Below are positions 42,458-51,535 of a stretch of DNA of 57,359 nucleotides, piece after piece (the first letter of the stretch is position 1; every line of letters begins with the position of its first letter). The stretch lies in contig JAAUSC010000016.1 in the NCBI GenBank assembly GCA_012031965.1, forward strand, positions 1 to 57,359, given 5' to 3'. The translations under genes were made by a program, and so were the position numbers. The DNA comes from Scytonema sp. RU_4_4 (GTDB lineage: Bacteria > Cyanobacteriota > Cyanobacteriia > Cyanobacteriales > Nostocaceae). Below the pieces are notes generated by a model that was not told the DNA's origin, did not search any database, and was given only the letters and a program-made list of their open reading frames with translations.

Positions 42458-43342
42458 TTATGCAAGAGGTTTAATCCCGCTGTGGGACTGCGTGGGAGTG
42501 TCAACCAATAGCCACTCATACCAATTCTCTAATCCAGTTCCTGTGATTGCAGAAACCTGAAAAACTTGAATTTGAGGATTAACTTGCTTGGCGTATTCTA
42601 TGCAACGCTGAACATCAAATTGTACATGAGGTAGCAAATCTATTTTCGTGAGAATCATCACCTGACTAGCGCGGAAGATATGAGGGTATTTTATTGGCTT
42701 ATCTTCCCCTTCCGTGACTGAGAGAATGACGACTTTAAAAAGTTCTCCTAAATCGAATAAAGCCGGACAAACAAGATTACCAACATTCTCAATCATCACC
42801 ACTGAATCGAGAGGTGGATTGAGTTTTTGTAATCCTCGTTCCACCATTGCTGCATCTAAATGACAGCCTGTTCCTGTGTTAATTTGGACAACTTGACAGC
42901 CTGTTTCTTGAATTTTTTTGGCATCATTTGTTGTTTCTTGGTCGCCTTCAATAACGTTGATAGGCAACTGATGCTTTAAATCATTGATGGTTCGAGTTAA
43001 GAGAGTCGTTTTTCCTGAACCAGGAGAACTCATCAGATTTAATGCGAGGATATTTCGACCCTTGAACCATCCTCGATTTTGAGCAGCTATCAGGTTATTT
43101 TTTGCTAAGATATCATGTTCTAAAGAAAGAGTTGTGCCATGTATTTTGGCATGAATTTGAGATGCTTCAGTAGATGCTTCAGTGATATGGTCGTGACTGT
43201 GGGAATGCGTGATAACAGTACCATCTGGTAAAGTATGAGTATGATGAGTATAACTTGAAGAATCCATTGTTATTACTTCACCTGTTTTAGGATTGGTCAT
43301 TTTCACTTCGGCATCATCAGAACAACCACAGGTTACACACAT
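42458..43342 (-). CDS. hypB: Hydrogenase nickel incorporation GTPase HypB
   Basis: 294 residues. The N-terminal CVTCGC metal motif is followed by a His-rich stretch (HHTHTLPDGTVITHSHSHDH) that can store Ni, then a GTPase domain with P-loop SSPGSGKTTLL, IEGDQET, TGTGCHLDAAMVE (intersubunit Cys/His metal site), ENVGNLVCP and TKIDLLPH. It loads nickel into [NiFe] hydrogenase together with HypA. The start overlaps the hypA 3' end by 10 bp. No hydrogenase structural genes are in the window. Confidence 0.95.
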   Translation of the reverse strand: MCVTCGCSDDAEVKMTNPKTGEVITMDSSSYTHHTHTLPDGTVITHSHSHDHITEASTEASQIHAKIHGTTLSLEHDILAKNNLIAAQNRGWFKGRNILALNLMSSPGSGKTTLLTRTINDLKHQLPINVIEGDQETTNDAKKIQETGCQVVQINTGTGCHLDAAMVERGLQKLNPPLDSVVMIENVGNLVCPALFDLGELFKVVILSVTEGEDKPIKYPHIFRASQVMILTKIDLLPHVQFDVQRCIEYAKQVNPQIQVFQVSAITGTGLENWYEWLLVDTPTQSHSGIKPLA

Positions 43343-43674
43343 ACTTCCTCTATTTCTATTTCTTTAATTTTTAGTTCTTCTCCAGCTATTAAATCCAGAT
43401 GTACGCTACCACATTGACAGCTTCCAAAAGGCTTTTCTAAAGGAATTTCGGTACCGCATTGACGACACTTTGCTAATCCTGGAGTCTCTAAAATATCTAA
43501 CTTTGCCCCTTCTAAAACAGTGCCTTGAGTACAAATATCAAAACAAAATTGTACTGCTTCTGGCAGAATAGCTGAAAGTTTACCAATTTCTAACAATACT
43601 CTTTTGACTTGTGTACCATTGGCATATTCAGCTACAATCGCCACAATATTTTGAGTGATTCCTAATTCATGCAT
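43333..43674 (-). CDS. hypA: Hydrogenase maturation nickel metallochaperone HypA
   Basis: 113 residues from ATG 43674, MHELGITQNIVAIV; the N-terminal Met-His-Glu supplies the nickel ligands and fixes this start rather than the earlier ATG at 43701. Zinc-binding Cys residues are CRQCG and, after 14 residues, SCQCGS; the second pair is spaced Cys-x-Cys instead of the usual Cys-x2-Cys. It is translationally coupled to hypB by a 10-bp overlap. Confidence 0.92.
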   Translation of the reverse strand: MHELGITQNIVAIVAEYANGTQVKRVLLEIGKLSAILPEAVQFCFDICTQGTVLEGAKLDILETPGLAKCRQCGTEIPLEKPFGSCQCGSVHLDLIAGEELKIKEIEIEEVCV

Positions 43675-43883
43675 TGAAGTGTTGAGCAAATGCTTAATCA
43701 ATCTTCAATGGTAGAGGTAATTTTCGTAGTGTAACGTACCGTATTTAACAAAATATTGAATTTATTAGGATAGGAGTAGCTCTTGGCGTGGTGCTTGCGA
43801 TCGGTTTTATGAACAATCTGACGCGATCGCCTGCTAGCAGAGGAAACACAGTTAATAACCCAAGTTGCTAGTTATAAATTCAG

Positions 43884-43918
43884 GCGATAAGCCGGAGGCT
43901 TGACACTGCGCGTATCGC
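43884..43918. repeat. REP-like palindrome, copy C
   Basis: Begins GCGATAAGCCGGAGGCTTGA and ends CGTATCGC; same family and orientation as 4115-4149. The surrounding intergenic region 43675-44096 also has a HIP1 site near 43823 and no gene. Confidence 0.65.
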
Positions 43919-44096
43919 CAAGAGCACTTTAAGCAATAAAATCCCTTCCAGAGAGAAAAGTTAGGAGGGGAATATGCGCGCAGGAAACAATTTCCATCTA
44001 TGCTTATATGAATAGGTATGGATAGGTGCAAGATCTCAAATACTGTATTTCACTCAAGTGATAACAGCTATAATTTGATTCTCGACAGCAACCTTT

Positions 44097-46247
44097 ATGA
44101 AAAATTTCTTCACATTATCAACAGTTATCTCTAGCATAATTGTCACAGGTTTACTGTTTGCTGTTCAACGACTAGGAGTGTTAGAACCATTAGAAATTAG
44201 GCTTTTCGACCAGATGATGCAAATGCGAGCAGATTCTGGTTCAGATTCCCGCTTGCTAATTGTTGAAGTCACTGAAGATGACATCAAAAAATGGAAATCG
44301 CCCACTTCAGACCGTTTATCGGGGCAAGTTCTCGACAATCTCTTGGGTAAACTTGAGCAATATCAACCGCGAGCAATTGGTCTTGACATTTATCGTGACT
44401 TGCCGATTGAACCTGGTCACAACAAGTTATTGAAACGTTTGCAACAGAGCGATATTATTATTCCAATTTGCAAACATAATGAGAAAAATGAGCGTGGAGT
44501 ATCTCCTCCCGAGGGAATTGAGCCATGGAGAGTCGGATTTAGTGATGTTGCAGAAGATTCTGATGGCACAATACGTCGCAATTTACTGTCATTGTCCTTA
44601 GCAGCGAATGATGCTTGTGCAGCAGAATATTCCTTAAGTTTACTACTAGCCCTAAAATACTTGGAAGTTAGAGGCATCCGACTGCAACCTACTCCCAAGC
44701 AAGAATTGCAACTTGGCAAGACTGTATTTAAACGTCTCGAAAGTCATTCTGGTGGTTATCAAAATATAGATACTGATGGTTACCAAATTCTCCTCAACTA
44801 CCGTTCTTCTCAGATAGCTGAAAAAGTTACTCTAACAGAGGTGCTTGAGGATAAAGTTAATCGTGATTCAGTGAAAGACCGCATCATCTTGATTGGTTCA
44901 ACCGCACTCAGTTTAAAGGATATTTTCAATACACCCTATAGCACTGGCAAGTCAGACACATCCGGTAGAATGGCGGGAGTGGAGATTCATGCCCAAAGTG
45001 TCAGTCAGATTCTTAGCGCCGTTCTCGATAATAACAAACAAACTCTATTTTGGTTTTTGCCTGAATGGGGTGAAGTGGTTTGGATTTTGGTATGGAGTTT
45101 AGCAGGAGGTATAATTGCATCATGCATTCAGCATCCTGTATATCTATCAATTGTCGGTGGGACAGGTCTTGTAGTATTATTTGCCGGTAACTTTTTTATT
45201 TTTACCCAAGCAGGATGGATTCCAGTCGTCTCGCCAGCACTGGGGTTGGTGTTAGCAGCTGGTAGCGTTCTTGGTTACACGGTATATCAGAGTAAGCAAG
45301 AGAAAGAAAAAATAGCACAACAGGTTCAGCAGCAAGAAGAAGCCATTATCCAACTGCAAGCATTTATAAGCCAGAGGGGCAATTCCTCAGGTCTAACAAT
45401 ACCACCTCAAATTCCCTCCCAGACGCACCTGCTGAAAAGACGCTATAAAATCATCGAATCTCTAGGTCATGGAGGATTTAGTGAAACTTATTTAGCTCAA
45501 GATACTCAGCGTCCTAGTCATCCTCTATGTGTGGTCAAGCAATTACGACCCGCTCATCAAGAAGAAGATTTTTTAAGGGTTGCTAGACGACTTTTCAACA
45601 CAGAAGCAGAAATTTTAGAAGTTCTGGGTCAGCATGACCAGATTCCTCAATTATTGGCTTATTTTGAAGAAAATCAAGAATTTTATTTAGTTCAAGAATT
45701 TATCAAAGGGAATTCCCTTGAAAAAGAGATTACTCCTAATAAAAAGTTTGCAGAAGCTGATGTTGTATCTCTACTCAAAGAAGTGTTGCAGATACTTGTT
45801 TTTGTTCACAGTTATAATGTCATCCATCGAGATATCAAACCTAGTAATTTAATCAGGCGAGAAAGTGATGGACGGATTATTTTAATTGATTTTGGTGCGG
45901 TCAAGCAGATTCAAGCTCACCAGCCAAATAATACGATCGCAATTGGTACTCCTAGTTATATGCCTCCTGAACAAACGAACGGACAACCAAGACTAAATAG
46001 CGATATTTATGCGTTAGGAATACTGGCTATTCAAGCCTTAACAGGGAGACATCCTAAAAAGTTTCAAAGAGATTCAAATACTTTAAGGGTGCTTATATCT
46101 CGGCAAGATGGTACCTTGCAGAATTGGTGCAATTTAACAGAAATCAGTGACAAATTTGCTGCGGTATTAAATAGAATGGTGAATCAAAACTGCAATTTAA
46201 GATATCAGTCGGCTACAGAGGTATTAAATAGTTTAGAAACTCTTTAA
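44097..46247 (+). CDS. CHASE2-domain transmembrane serine/threonine protein kinase
   Basis: 716 residues. N-terminal membrane helix (8-25), extracytoplasmic CHASE2 sensor domain (about 28-300, LFDQMMQMRADSGSDSRLLI, ending ILIGSTALSLKDIFNTPYS), three membrane helices (about 322-400), a short coiled coil (400-425) and a cytoplasmic kinase domain (about 450-716) with glycine loop LGHGGFSETYLA, the catalytic loop HRDIKPSN (from 577), DFG at 598-600 and a SYMPPEQ activation segment. Membrane sensor kinase. It is convergent with the two-partner secretion genes, a neighbourhood common in cyanobacteria. Confidence 0.9.
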   Translation: MKNFFTLSTVISSIIVTGLLFAVQRLGVLEPLEIRLFDQMMQMRADSGSDSRLLIVEVTEDDIKKWKSPTSDRLSGQVLDNLLGKLEQYQPRAIGLDIYRDLPIEPGHNKLLKRLQQSDIIIPICKHNEKNERGVSPPEGIEPWRVGFSDVAEDSDGTIRRNLLSLSLAANDACAAEYSLSLLLALKYLEVRGIRLQPTPKQELQLGKTVFKRLESHSGGYQNIDTDGYQILLNYRSSQIAEKVTLTEVLEDKVNRDSVKDRIILIGSTALSLKDIFNTPYSTGKSDTSGRMAGVEIHAQSVSQILSAVLDNNKQTLFWFLPEWGEVVWILVWSLAGGIIASCIQHPVYLSIVGGTGLVVLFAGNFFIFTQAGWIPVVSPALGLVLAAGSVLGYTVYQSKQEKEKIAQQVQQQEEAIIQLQAFISQRGNSSGLTIPPQIPSQTHLLKRRYKIIESLGHGGFSETYLAQDTQRPSHPLCVVKQLRPAHQEEDFLRVARRLFNTEAEILEVLGQHDQIPQLLAYFEENQEFYLVQEFIKGNSLEKEITPNKKFAEADVVSLLKEVLQILVFVHSYNVIHRDIKPSNLIRRESDGRIILIDFGAVKQIQAHQPNNTIAIGTPSYMPPEQTNGQPRLNSDIYALGILAIQALTGRHPKKFQRDSNTLRVLISRQDGTLQNWCNLTEISDKFAAVLNRMVNQNCNLRYQSATEVLNSLETL

Positions 46248-46392
46248 GTTGGTAAGCGTAATTAAATATAAGAGGATGTTTTAAAAGTTTTAGGCGAATA
46301 TAATTCGCTACTACACAAGCGAAGTCCGCCTGCGCGGACTAACCAAAACAGAACTTATATTAAGTTCGCTTCATTGCTTATAAATCCCGAAG

Positions 46393-46467
46393 AACCCCAC
46401 CCCGGTTTTGTCTAATGCCAAAACCTCCCCTCCCCTTACCAAGGGGAGGGGATTGAGGGGTGGGGTT
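46393..46467. repeat. Long palindrome after the kinase gene
   Basis: AACCCCACCCC at one end and GGGGTGGGGTT at the other, with nested CCTCCCCTCCCCTT/AAGGGGAGGGGA in the centre; 75 bp. It is a type widespread in cyanobacteria. It may act as a terminator of the kinase transcript. Between 46468 and 46658 there is a second GAAGCAATCGCAA-type repeat piece and no gene. Confidence 0.65.
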
Positions 46468-46658
46468 CAGTCAACGTGGAAATCACAACTAATTAACCGA
46501 ACTTGATATTACGCACGAACAACGTAATCATAGTCATTGCGACCGGAGGGAAGCAATCGCAACCCCCTGTTTTTAGTAGCGCGTGCGTAAGTCCTACAAA
46601 AATGAATGGTTTTAAACCCGCGTAGGCTCACCGGGCAGCGACGAACACGCGATCGCCC

Positions 46659-46727
46659 TCACAACATGTGTTGTAACGGTGCGGGATAGAGGACGCAAGC
46701 GTCCAAGACCGCAACGCCGACCAACAT
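46659..46727 (-). pseudogene. Truncated PIN-domain toxin
   Basis: ATG 46727, five bases after the antitoxin stop, opens MLVGVAVLDACVLYPAPLQH then ML and a stop at 46659. VLDACVLYPAPL is the characteristic first strand and active-site Asp of a cyanobacterial/proteobacterial PIN-domain nuclease. Everything after 22 residues is lost, so the toxin half of the module is dead. Confidence 0.65.
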
Positions 46728-46732
46728 CTCAG

Positions 46733-47194
46733 TCAATATCCCATCCCGAGGTCTTGTCCTTCTTTGACAAGCTCGTCGAGCGCCTCGTGCCGGAGTCGGT
46801 CGGTGGTCTGCTTGTAGCGAAGCACATCAGCGGCTAGAACCCGTCGATACACGCCAACTTTACGGCTCGGAATCTTTCCTTCGTCTAGAAGTTTCACCAG
46901 ATACGGACGAGACACGTCCAGGATATCAGCCGCCTGTTGCGTTGTAAGCTCTGCCTGGGTCGAGAGTATGGTGATGGGATGCCCGTCCTTTACATGCTTC
47001 AAGACGTCCACAAGGAGCCGAAAGACCGCCCCCGGCATCGTGATAGTCGCACCGCCAAGCTCCGGCTCGACCAGGGAAAGCGTGACATGCTCCGGCGGAT
47101 TCTCAAGGAAATTCCCGAGCGTATTCAGCGCCTCCTCTGCCAGCACGGCGGCTTCGGGGGTAGGAACAAGCGGGTTGACAAGGTGTCGGGTCAT
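46733..47194 (-). CDS. Excisionase-type helix-turn-helix antitoxin
   Basis: 153 residues. The N-terminal half (1-70) is a beta-rich domain; residues 80-130 contain a helix-turn-helix of the excisionase/HTH-17 type (LTTQQAADILDVSRPYLVKLLDEGKIPSRKVGVYRRVLAADVL). Such proteins form type II pairs with PIN-domain toxins, and a truncated PIN start follows immediately. The DNA is clearly more GC-rich than its surroundings, pointing to recent acquisition. The antitoxin gene itself looks intact. Confidence 0.75.
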   Translation of the reverse strand: MTRHLVNPLVPTPEAAVLAEEALNTLGNFLENPPEHVTLSLVEPELGGATITMPGAVFRLLVDVLKHVKDGHPITILSTQAELTTQQAADILDVSRPYLVKLLDEGKIPSRKVGVYRRVLAADVLRYKQTTDRLRHEALDELVKEGQDLGMGY

Positions 47195-47289
47195 AGAGGC
47201 TTTTTAACGAGACACAAATTGTTCGTTTACCATAGCACACACGCGAAATGGACGCAACAGTCGAAATGGGCGCAAAGAGGGTGACCGAA

Positions 47290-47537
47290 TCAGTTACCAG
47301 TTATCAGTTATCAGTTACCAGGGGAGCATCCCAATTTTGCAAAAACATGCTTGTCCGCAGCGAACGAAGCGAAGCGGAGTGAAGCAATCGCAAACTTTTG
47401 AGATTGCTTCGCTTCACTCTGTTCCGCTCGCAATGACAGCTAATCATTTGAATTTGATATAACTTGCACATTTGGCATGCTCCCGTTATCAGTTACCAGT
47501 TATCAGTTATCAGTTATCACTGTTCACTGTTCACTGG
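47290..47537. repeat. Heptamer tandem repeats and long hairpin downstream of tpsA
   Basis: Two clusters of CAGTTAT/CAGTTAC heptamers (47290-47320 and 47485-47520) with a TGTTCAC trio (47520-47537) are short tandemly repeated repetitive sequences of heterocystous cyanobacteria. Between them is a long hairpin (about 47356-47438), GAAGCAATC/GATTGCTTC at its tip. The tpsA transcript ends into this region. Confidence 0.7.
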
Positions 47538-47538
47538 T

Positions 47539-50500
47539 TTAACGAACATGGCATGACTGAGAAGAAGCAGCCAAATTTTCTGCAGTAGCATTGGGTGTGT
47601 GGGAAACCAGTGTCACTTCGCCTTTACCGTTGAATACCCAACCCGTAGCAGGTATAATTTGAACTGTATCAGATTCAGACTTTGGTTTTGTTGCCGTAGT
47701 TTTAGAATCTAGTCGCTGTGCTGTCGTCGCACCCAAACGAGTATCTTCCCAGACTGCATCACTGCTGAGGGGTTCATCAGGACTGGGGGGTAAACCACCG
47801 CGTCCAGTCACTTTAAAGTCACTCGCAGTTGCTTGATCAAAAGCAGAACAACCTTGGGCGATTTGCTTGGAGGGGTCAAGTACATCTACGGGTAGGGAGA
47901 CTAAACCGTGACTGGGGTCAATATCGGGAGTGTTGATTTGTACTATGCCATTTAACTGAGGATTTGCCCCTCTGGCTGTGATAGTACTATCGGGAGAGCG
48001 AAATAGTCCTTGAGTATTAATAATTACTCGACCTCCTCTAGCATCAGCAGAATCGGTACTGATATTGCTCTTTTCTACGGCGGCTAAAACGTCGGTGTCA
48101 ATGTTGATATTACCGCCAATGACGTTGCTACCTGTGGCATTAGTGGTGATTTGGCTGCCACGAAATAATATCAAATCTCTAGAGCGCAGCTCGATATTCC
48201 CCTGCCCTGCTTTGGTATCAGCGCTGATAGTGCCTTGGTCAAGACGGATAGAGTTTGCTTCAACGTCTATATTACCAGCTGCGTTATTATTCGCTTCAGT
48301 TGTAGCACTTAATCTAGCGCCATTAAGTACCTCAAGCAACTTAGTGGTAATTGTGATGTCCCCGCCGTTACCCACCCCCGTTGATCGCACTTCACTGGTT
48401 GCATTACTACGATCAAAGGAAACTGTATCGCGAGCATTAATTTTCACACTACCGCCATTCCCCTGCCCACGGGTTCTGGAATTGACTACAGCACCATTTC
48501 TTAGATAAAGCGAGCCAGTATTGATGTTGATGACGCCACCGTTGCCCACTGCCTTTTCTGATTCCACATTGCTGAATGCTCCACTGGGGGTTTTACTGTA
48601 TACCGCATCAAACCCATCAAACGAGACTGTATCGCGAGCATTAATATTCACATTGCCCGCATCTCCACGTCCATAAGTAGTGGCAATCAGTTCACCGCCA
48701 TTCATTAAAGCCAGCGAGCCAGTAGTGATCTTGATGTCACCGCCCTTACCCACCCCCATTGATAGCACTGAACTCCTTGCATAACTACGATCAAAGGAAA
48801 CTGTATCGCGAGCATCAATATTCACATTGCCCGCATTTCCACGTCCAGAAGTAGTGGCAAGCAGTTCACTGCCATTGGTTAAAGCCAGCGATCCAGTCTT
48901 GATGTTGATGTCACCGCCATTCCCCTGCCCACGGGTTCTGGCATTGACTTCAGCACCATTGCTTAGATAAAGCGAGCCAGTAGTGATCTTGATGTCACCG
49001 CCGTTACCCACCCCCGTTGATTCCACTGAACTGAGTGCAGAACTACTACGATCAAAGGAAACTGTTTCACGGGCCTTAATATTCACGCTGCCCGCATTCC
49101 CCTGCCCACGGGTTCTGGAATTGATTACAGCACCATTGCTTAGATAAAGCGATCCAGTATTGATGTTGATGTCACCGCCGTTGCCCACTGCGTTTTCTGA
49201 TTCCACATTGCTGAATGCTCCACTGGGGTATCCACGACTGTCTCTCCCATCAAACGAGACTGTATCGCGAGCATCAATATTCACATTGCCCGCATCTCCT
49301 TGTCCATAAGAAGTGGCAACCAGTTCAGCGCCATTGATTAAAGCCAGCGAGCCAGTATTGATGATGATGTCGCCACTCTTACCACTGGCTCTCGGTTGCA
49401 AAGTGCTAAATACAAAACCCCGATCAAAGTAAATCCTCTCACGGGCATTAATATTTACATTACCCGCCTTTCCGCTTCCATAGGTGCTGGTACGCAGTTC
49501 AGCGCCATTGCTTAGAGTCAGGGAGCCAGTATTGATGTTGATGTCGCCAGCCTGTCCTGTTGCCCCCGATTGGACCGAATTACTAATATTGCTGTTATCC
49601 TTAAGATTTAGTGTGCCTTGAGCATTAACCTCAATATTTCCTGCCTTACTATTATCAGAACCCAGTCCTCTCTCTATCCCTGCATACAGGTAACTCCCGT
49701 CTGTCATCTCTAAATTCCGGGCCTTAACCGCGATACTACCACCATCGCCAGCAGTGACTCTTACTTGAGCGCCATTACTAAGGAAAACATCGCTTCTTTC
49801 TACACCATCGGGAAAACTCAAACTCAGATTACTGCCATCCCCATTCAGCCCAACTGTTCCCCCACTAGCCAACCCACCTAACTCGACTCGCCCACCAAAA
49901 GCATACAATCTTCCACCATCCATATTGATATCACCGCCTACCAGCAGTAAACTCTTACCATCTGGCACACGCAAGCCTGTTGCTGTAAAGCTAGAAGATG
50001 GATTTAAACCCGCGTCGGCTACTGAGTTATTTGTAATTGATGCAGCAGCTATTTGATTGAAAAATAAAGCTGAAGGATTTACCGTTAGCAGTGCAGGATT
50101 ATTTGGAGCAGAAGCACTGAAAAAACCTTGATTACCAAATTGAATTGCATTGGCTGTCGTTCCCACGAACGAGCCACCAACATCCAGGCGAGCATTTTTA
50201 CCAAAGATAATCCCCTTCGGATTAATCAAAAACAGATTAGCTGGAGCATTAGCTTTAATTATTCCATCAATATTTGAACCTGACTCACCCGTTACCCTAC
50301 TGAAAATGTTCTGAATGTCCGCAGCATTATTAAAAGAAGCCGTATTATCAGTTGGTACAGAAAACTGTTGGAAGCTGTGGAACAAGTTGCGTCCTGCAGT
50401 TGTTCCCCCATCGATATTGAAGGTCTTGCCATTTATGGTGACGATGGAATTATTTGGTAGAGTCGTATCTGATGTAATTTGGGCAGAAGCAGAATTTGCA

Positions 50501-50562
50501 GCCAAGCTGATCGCACCCCCCACCGCAATCCCTAAAAACCAACAAGTATTTCTAAAGGACAT
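47539..50562 (-). CDS. Two-partner secretion exoprotein (filamentous haemagglutinin-like TpsA)
   Basis: 1007 residues from ATG 50562 (MSFRNTCWFLGIAVGGAISL), preferred over an upstream TTG at 50595. Signal peptide to ASAQ, then the haemagglutination-activity TPS domain (about 30-240) with NLFLINPKGIIFGKNARLDV, and a long beta-helix of about a dozen repeats built on GDI-I-TGSL-L-NGA-L--- and AGNV-I-ARDTVSFD. C-terminal domain ends QSCHVR. It would be exported by a TpsB pore; such a gene lies at 56030. A secreted adhesin or surface protein by analogy. Confidence 0.88.
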   Translation of the reverse strand: MSFRNTCWFLGIAVGGAISLAANSASAQITSDTTLPNNSIVTINGKTFNIDGGTTAGRNLFHSFQQFSVPTDNTASFNNAADIQNIFSRVTGESGSNIDGIIKANAPANLFLINPKGIIFGKNARLDVGGSFVGTTANAIQFGNQGFFSASAPNNPALLTVNPSALFFNQIAAASITNNSVADAGLNPSSSFTATGLRVPDGKSLLLVGGDINMDGGRLYAFGGRVELGGLASGGTVGLNGDGSNLSLSFPDGVERSDVFLSNGAQVRVTAGDGGSIAVKARNLEMTDGSYLYAGIERGLGSDNSKAGNIEVNAQGTLNLKDNSNISNSVQSGATGQAGDININTGSLTLSNGAELRTSTYGSGKAGNVNINARERIYFDRGFVFSTLQPRASGKSGDIIINTGSLALINGAELVATSYGQGDAGNVNIDARDTVSFDGRDSRGYPSGAFSNVESENAVGNGGDININTGSLYLSNGAVINSRTRGQGNAGSVNIKARETVSFDRSSSALSSVESTGVGNGGDIKITTGSLYLSNGAEVNARTRGQGNGGDINIKTGSLALTNGSELLATTSGRGNAGNVNIDARDTVSFDRSYARSSVLSMGVGKGGDIKITTGSLALMNGGELIATTYGRGDAGNVNINARDTVSFDGFDAVYSKTPSGAFSNVESEKAVGNGGVININTGSLYLRNGAVVNSRTRGQGNGGSVKINARDTVSFDRSNATSEVRSTGVGNGGDITITTKLLEVLNGARLSATTEANNNAAGNIDVEANSIRLDQGTISADTKAGQGNIELRSRDLILFRGSQITTNATGSNVIGGNINIDTDVLAAVEKSNISTDSADARGGRVIINTQGLFRSPDSTITARGANPQLNGIVQINTPDIDPSHGLVSLPVDVLDPSKQIAQGCSAFDQATASDFKVTGRGGLPPSPDEPLSSDAVWEDTRLGATTAQRLDSKTTATKPKSESDTVQIIPATGWVFNGKGEVTLVSHTPNATAENLAASSQSCHVR

Positions 50563-50796
50563 CGCACCCCCAAGGAAACAGCAGTTGCCCAACAACGGTG
50601 TACCAGTGACAAGTAAACCATATTTGCGGAGACGGGAAAATAATCTCGGCTAACTCCCTTATTGGTCAAATTAGTGCTTGTTTTCTGGGGAAATTGCCAT
50701 TTTTTATAGAAATTCGTCCTGATGTTACTTTACAAAAATTCATCTTCGCAGCAACGCTTGTAAGGGAAGCACACTATTAGCTTATAGGACAATTGC

Positions 50797-50905
50797 CTCG
50801 TTCCCAGCCTCTGGGCTGGGAATGTATTTCGAGAGGCTCTGCCTCAAGTCTTGCCCCTGGAGGCGGAGCCTCACAGGATGGGTTCCCAGCCTGGAGGCTG
50901 GGAAC
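50797..50905. repeat. Palindromic repeat family 1, copy downstream of the PIN remnant
   Basis: GTTCCCAGCCTCTGGGCTGGGAA at one end, GAGGCTCTGCCTC and GAGGCGGAGCCTC in the middle and GTTCCCAGCCTGGAGGCTGGGAA at the other end (blocks of less than 25 bases read here as separate palindromes). Related to 7530-7640 and 52981-53093. The surrounding 50563-50985 has no gene. Confidence 0.65.
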
Positions 50906-50984
50906 CAGTCAGCGATAGCTAGCCCCTAAGGGGGCGCTGCGCAAACGCTGCTGCCTAAGCGCAAAGCGCACGCTACGCGAACGG

Positions 50985-51034
50985 CAGATCGCATATTGAA
51001 TGACTACACTGGCATCAACAACATAAGCTGCCAT
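50985..51034 (-). pseudogene. N-terminal remnant of a second PIN-domain toxin
   Basis: ATG 51034 opens MAAYVVDASVVIQYAI, the first strand and catalytic Asp of a VapC-type PIN domain, then runs into GC-rich repeat DNA (frame stays open to a stop at 50909 without family similarity). The ATG overlaps the antitoxin stop in the TAATG arrangement usual for such modules. Confidence 0.6.
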
Positions 51035-51215
51035 TAATGTTCACGATCCTCAAAGCAGCAGTTGCAACGTTGTGGGTGAATCGGGTGGCGGCGTCCAACG
51101 AATGCGATCCATCGCTGCTAAGGCTTCTTCCACAGAACGCTCATTTTGCTTCAAGTGCTGTCTACGCTTTAGCTGCTCATCCACAATCTCAGTTACAGCG
51201 TTGAAAGCAGAAAGC
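51034..51215 (-). pseudogene. Frameshifted antitoxin remnant
   Basis: The minus strand gives EEALAAMDRIRWTPPPDSPT then TLQLL, a C-terminus I associate with antitoxins of PIN toxins in cyanobacteria. One extra base near 51052-51056 shifts the frame: read in the next frame it continues EDREH and stops at TAA 51034-51036, overlapping the toxin ATG. Its 5' part is cut by the tnpB element, whose left-end hairpin begins at 51222. Confidence 0.55.
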
Positions 51216-51255
51216 CCACAAGTGTATGGGTGACTCAGGAACCCATACACGTCCT

Positions 51256-51474
51256 TCAGGTGTGGGATGAATGCGTTGCACCTTTAGGTGCAGTGACACA
51301 ATGTTTTCTAATTAATTTCTCAACATATTCGCTAGCGCTAATTTTATTTATTGCAGCTAGTTCTAATACTGAATACCATGCGGTATCTGTTAAGAGGATA
51401 CCGCGTTGCTTTTTAGGTTCTTCATGAAGAACTGGTACATTCTTTATTCTTTTCTTGCCTTTTCCTGTTGACAT
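51256..51474 (-). CDS. Small ribbon-helix-helix-like protein paired with tnpB
   Basis: 72 residues: a basic N-terminus (STGKGKKRIKNVPVL), a strand RGILLTDTAWYSVLELAAI and an amphipathic helix NKISASEYVEKLIRKH, the layout of a ribbon-helix-helix DNA-binding protein. It is divergent from tnpB, and its start codon (51472-51474) overlaps the -35 box of the tnpB promoter, so binding near its own start would also control tnpB. The last residues (GATHSSHT) run up to the left-end hairpin. Similar small genes accompany cyanobacterial tnpB elements by my recollection. Confidence 0.6.
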   Translation of the reverse strand: MSTGKGKKRIKNVPVLHEEPKKQRGILLTDTAWYSVLELAAINKISASEYVEKLIRKHCVTAPKGATHSSHT

Positions 51475-51497
51475 TGCAAAGAACCAATATGTATACT
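51468..51497 (+). promoter_or_regulatory. Sigma-70 promoter of tnpB
   Basis: TTGACA (51468-51473) and TATACT (51492-51497) are separated by 18 bp. Full -35 consensus, -10 differing at two positions. The -35 box overlaps the start codon of the divergent ribbon-helix-helix gene. Confidence 0.7.
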
Positions 51498-51535
51498 AAC
51501 AAGAACTTAGCAAATAACAAGGAGGTGAGTCAAGC

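Noticed and set aside
42077-42519. Overlapping open frames on both strands between the IS and hypB
   Set aside because: They are by-products of GC-rich palindromic and direct repeats.
47290-47537. CRISPR-like array
   Set aside because: The repeated unit is a 7-base tandem repeat without spacers, typical of short tandem repeats in heterocystous cyanobacteria.
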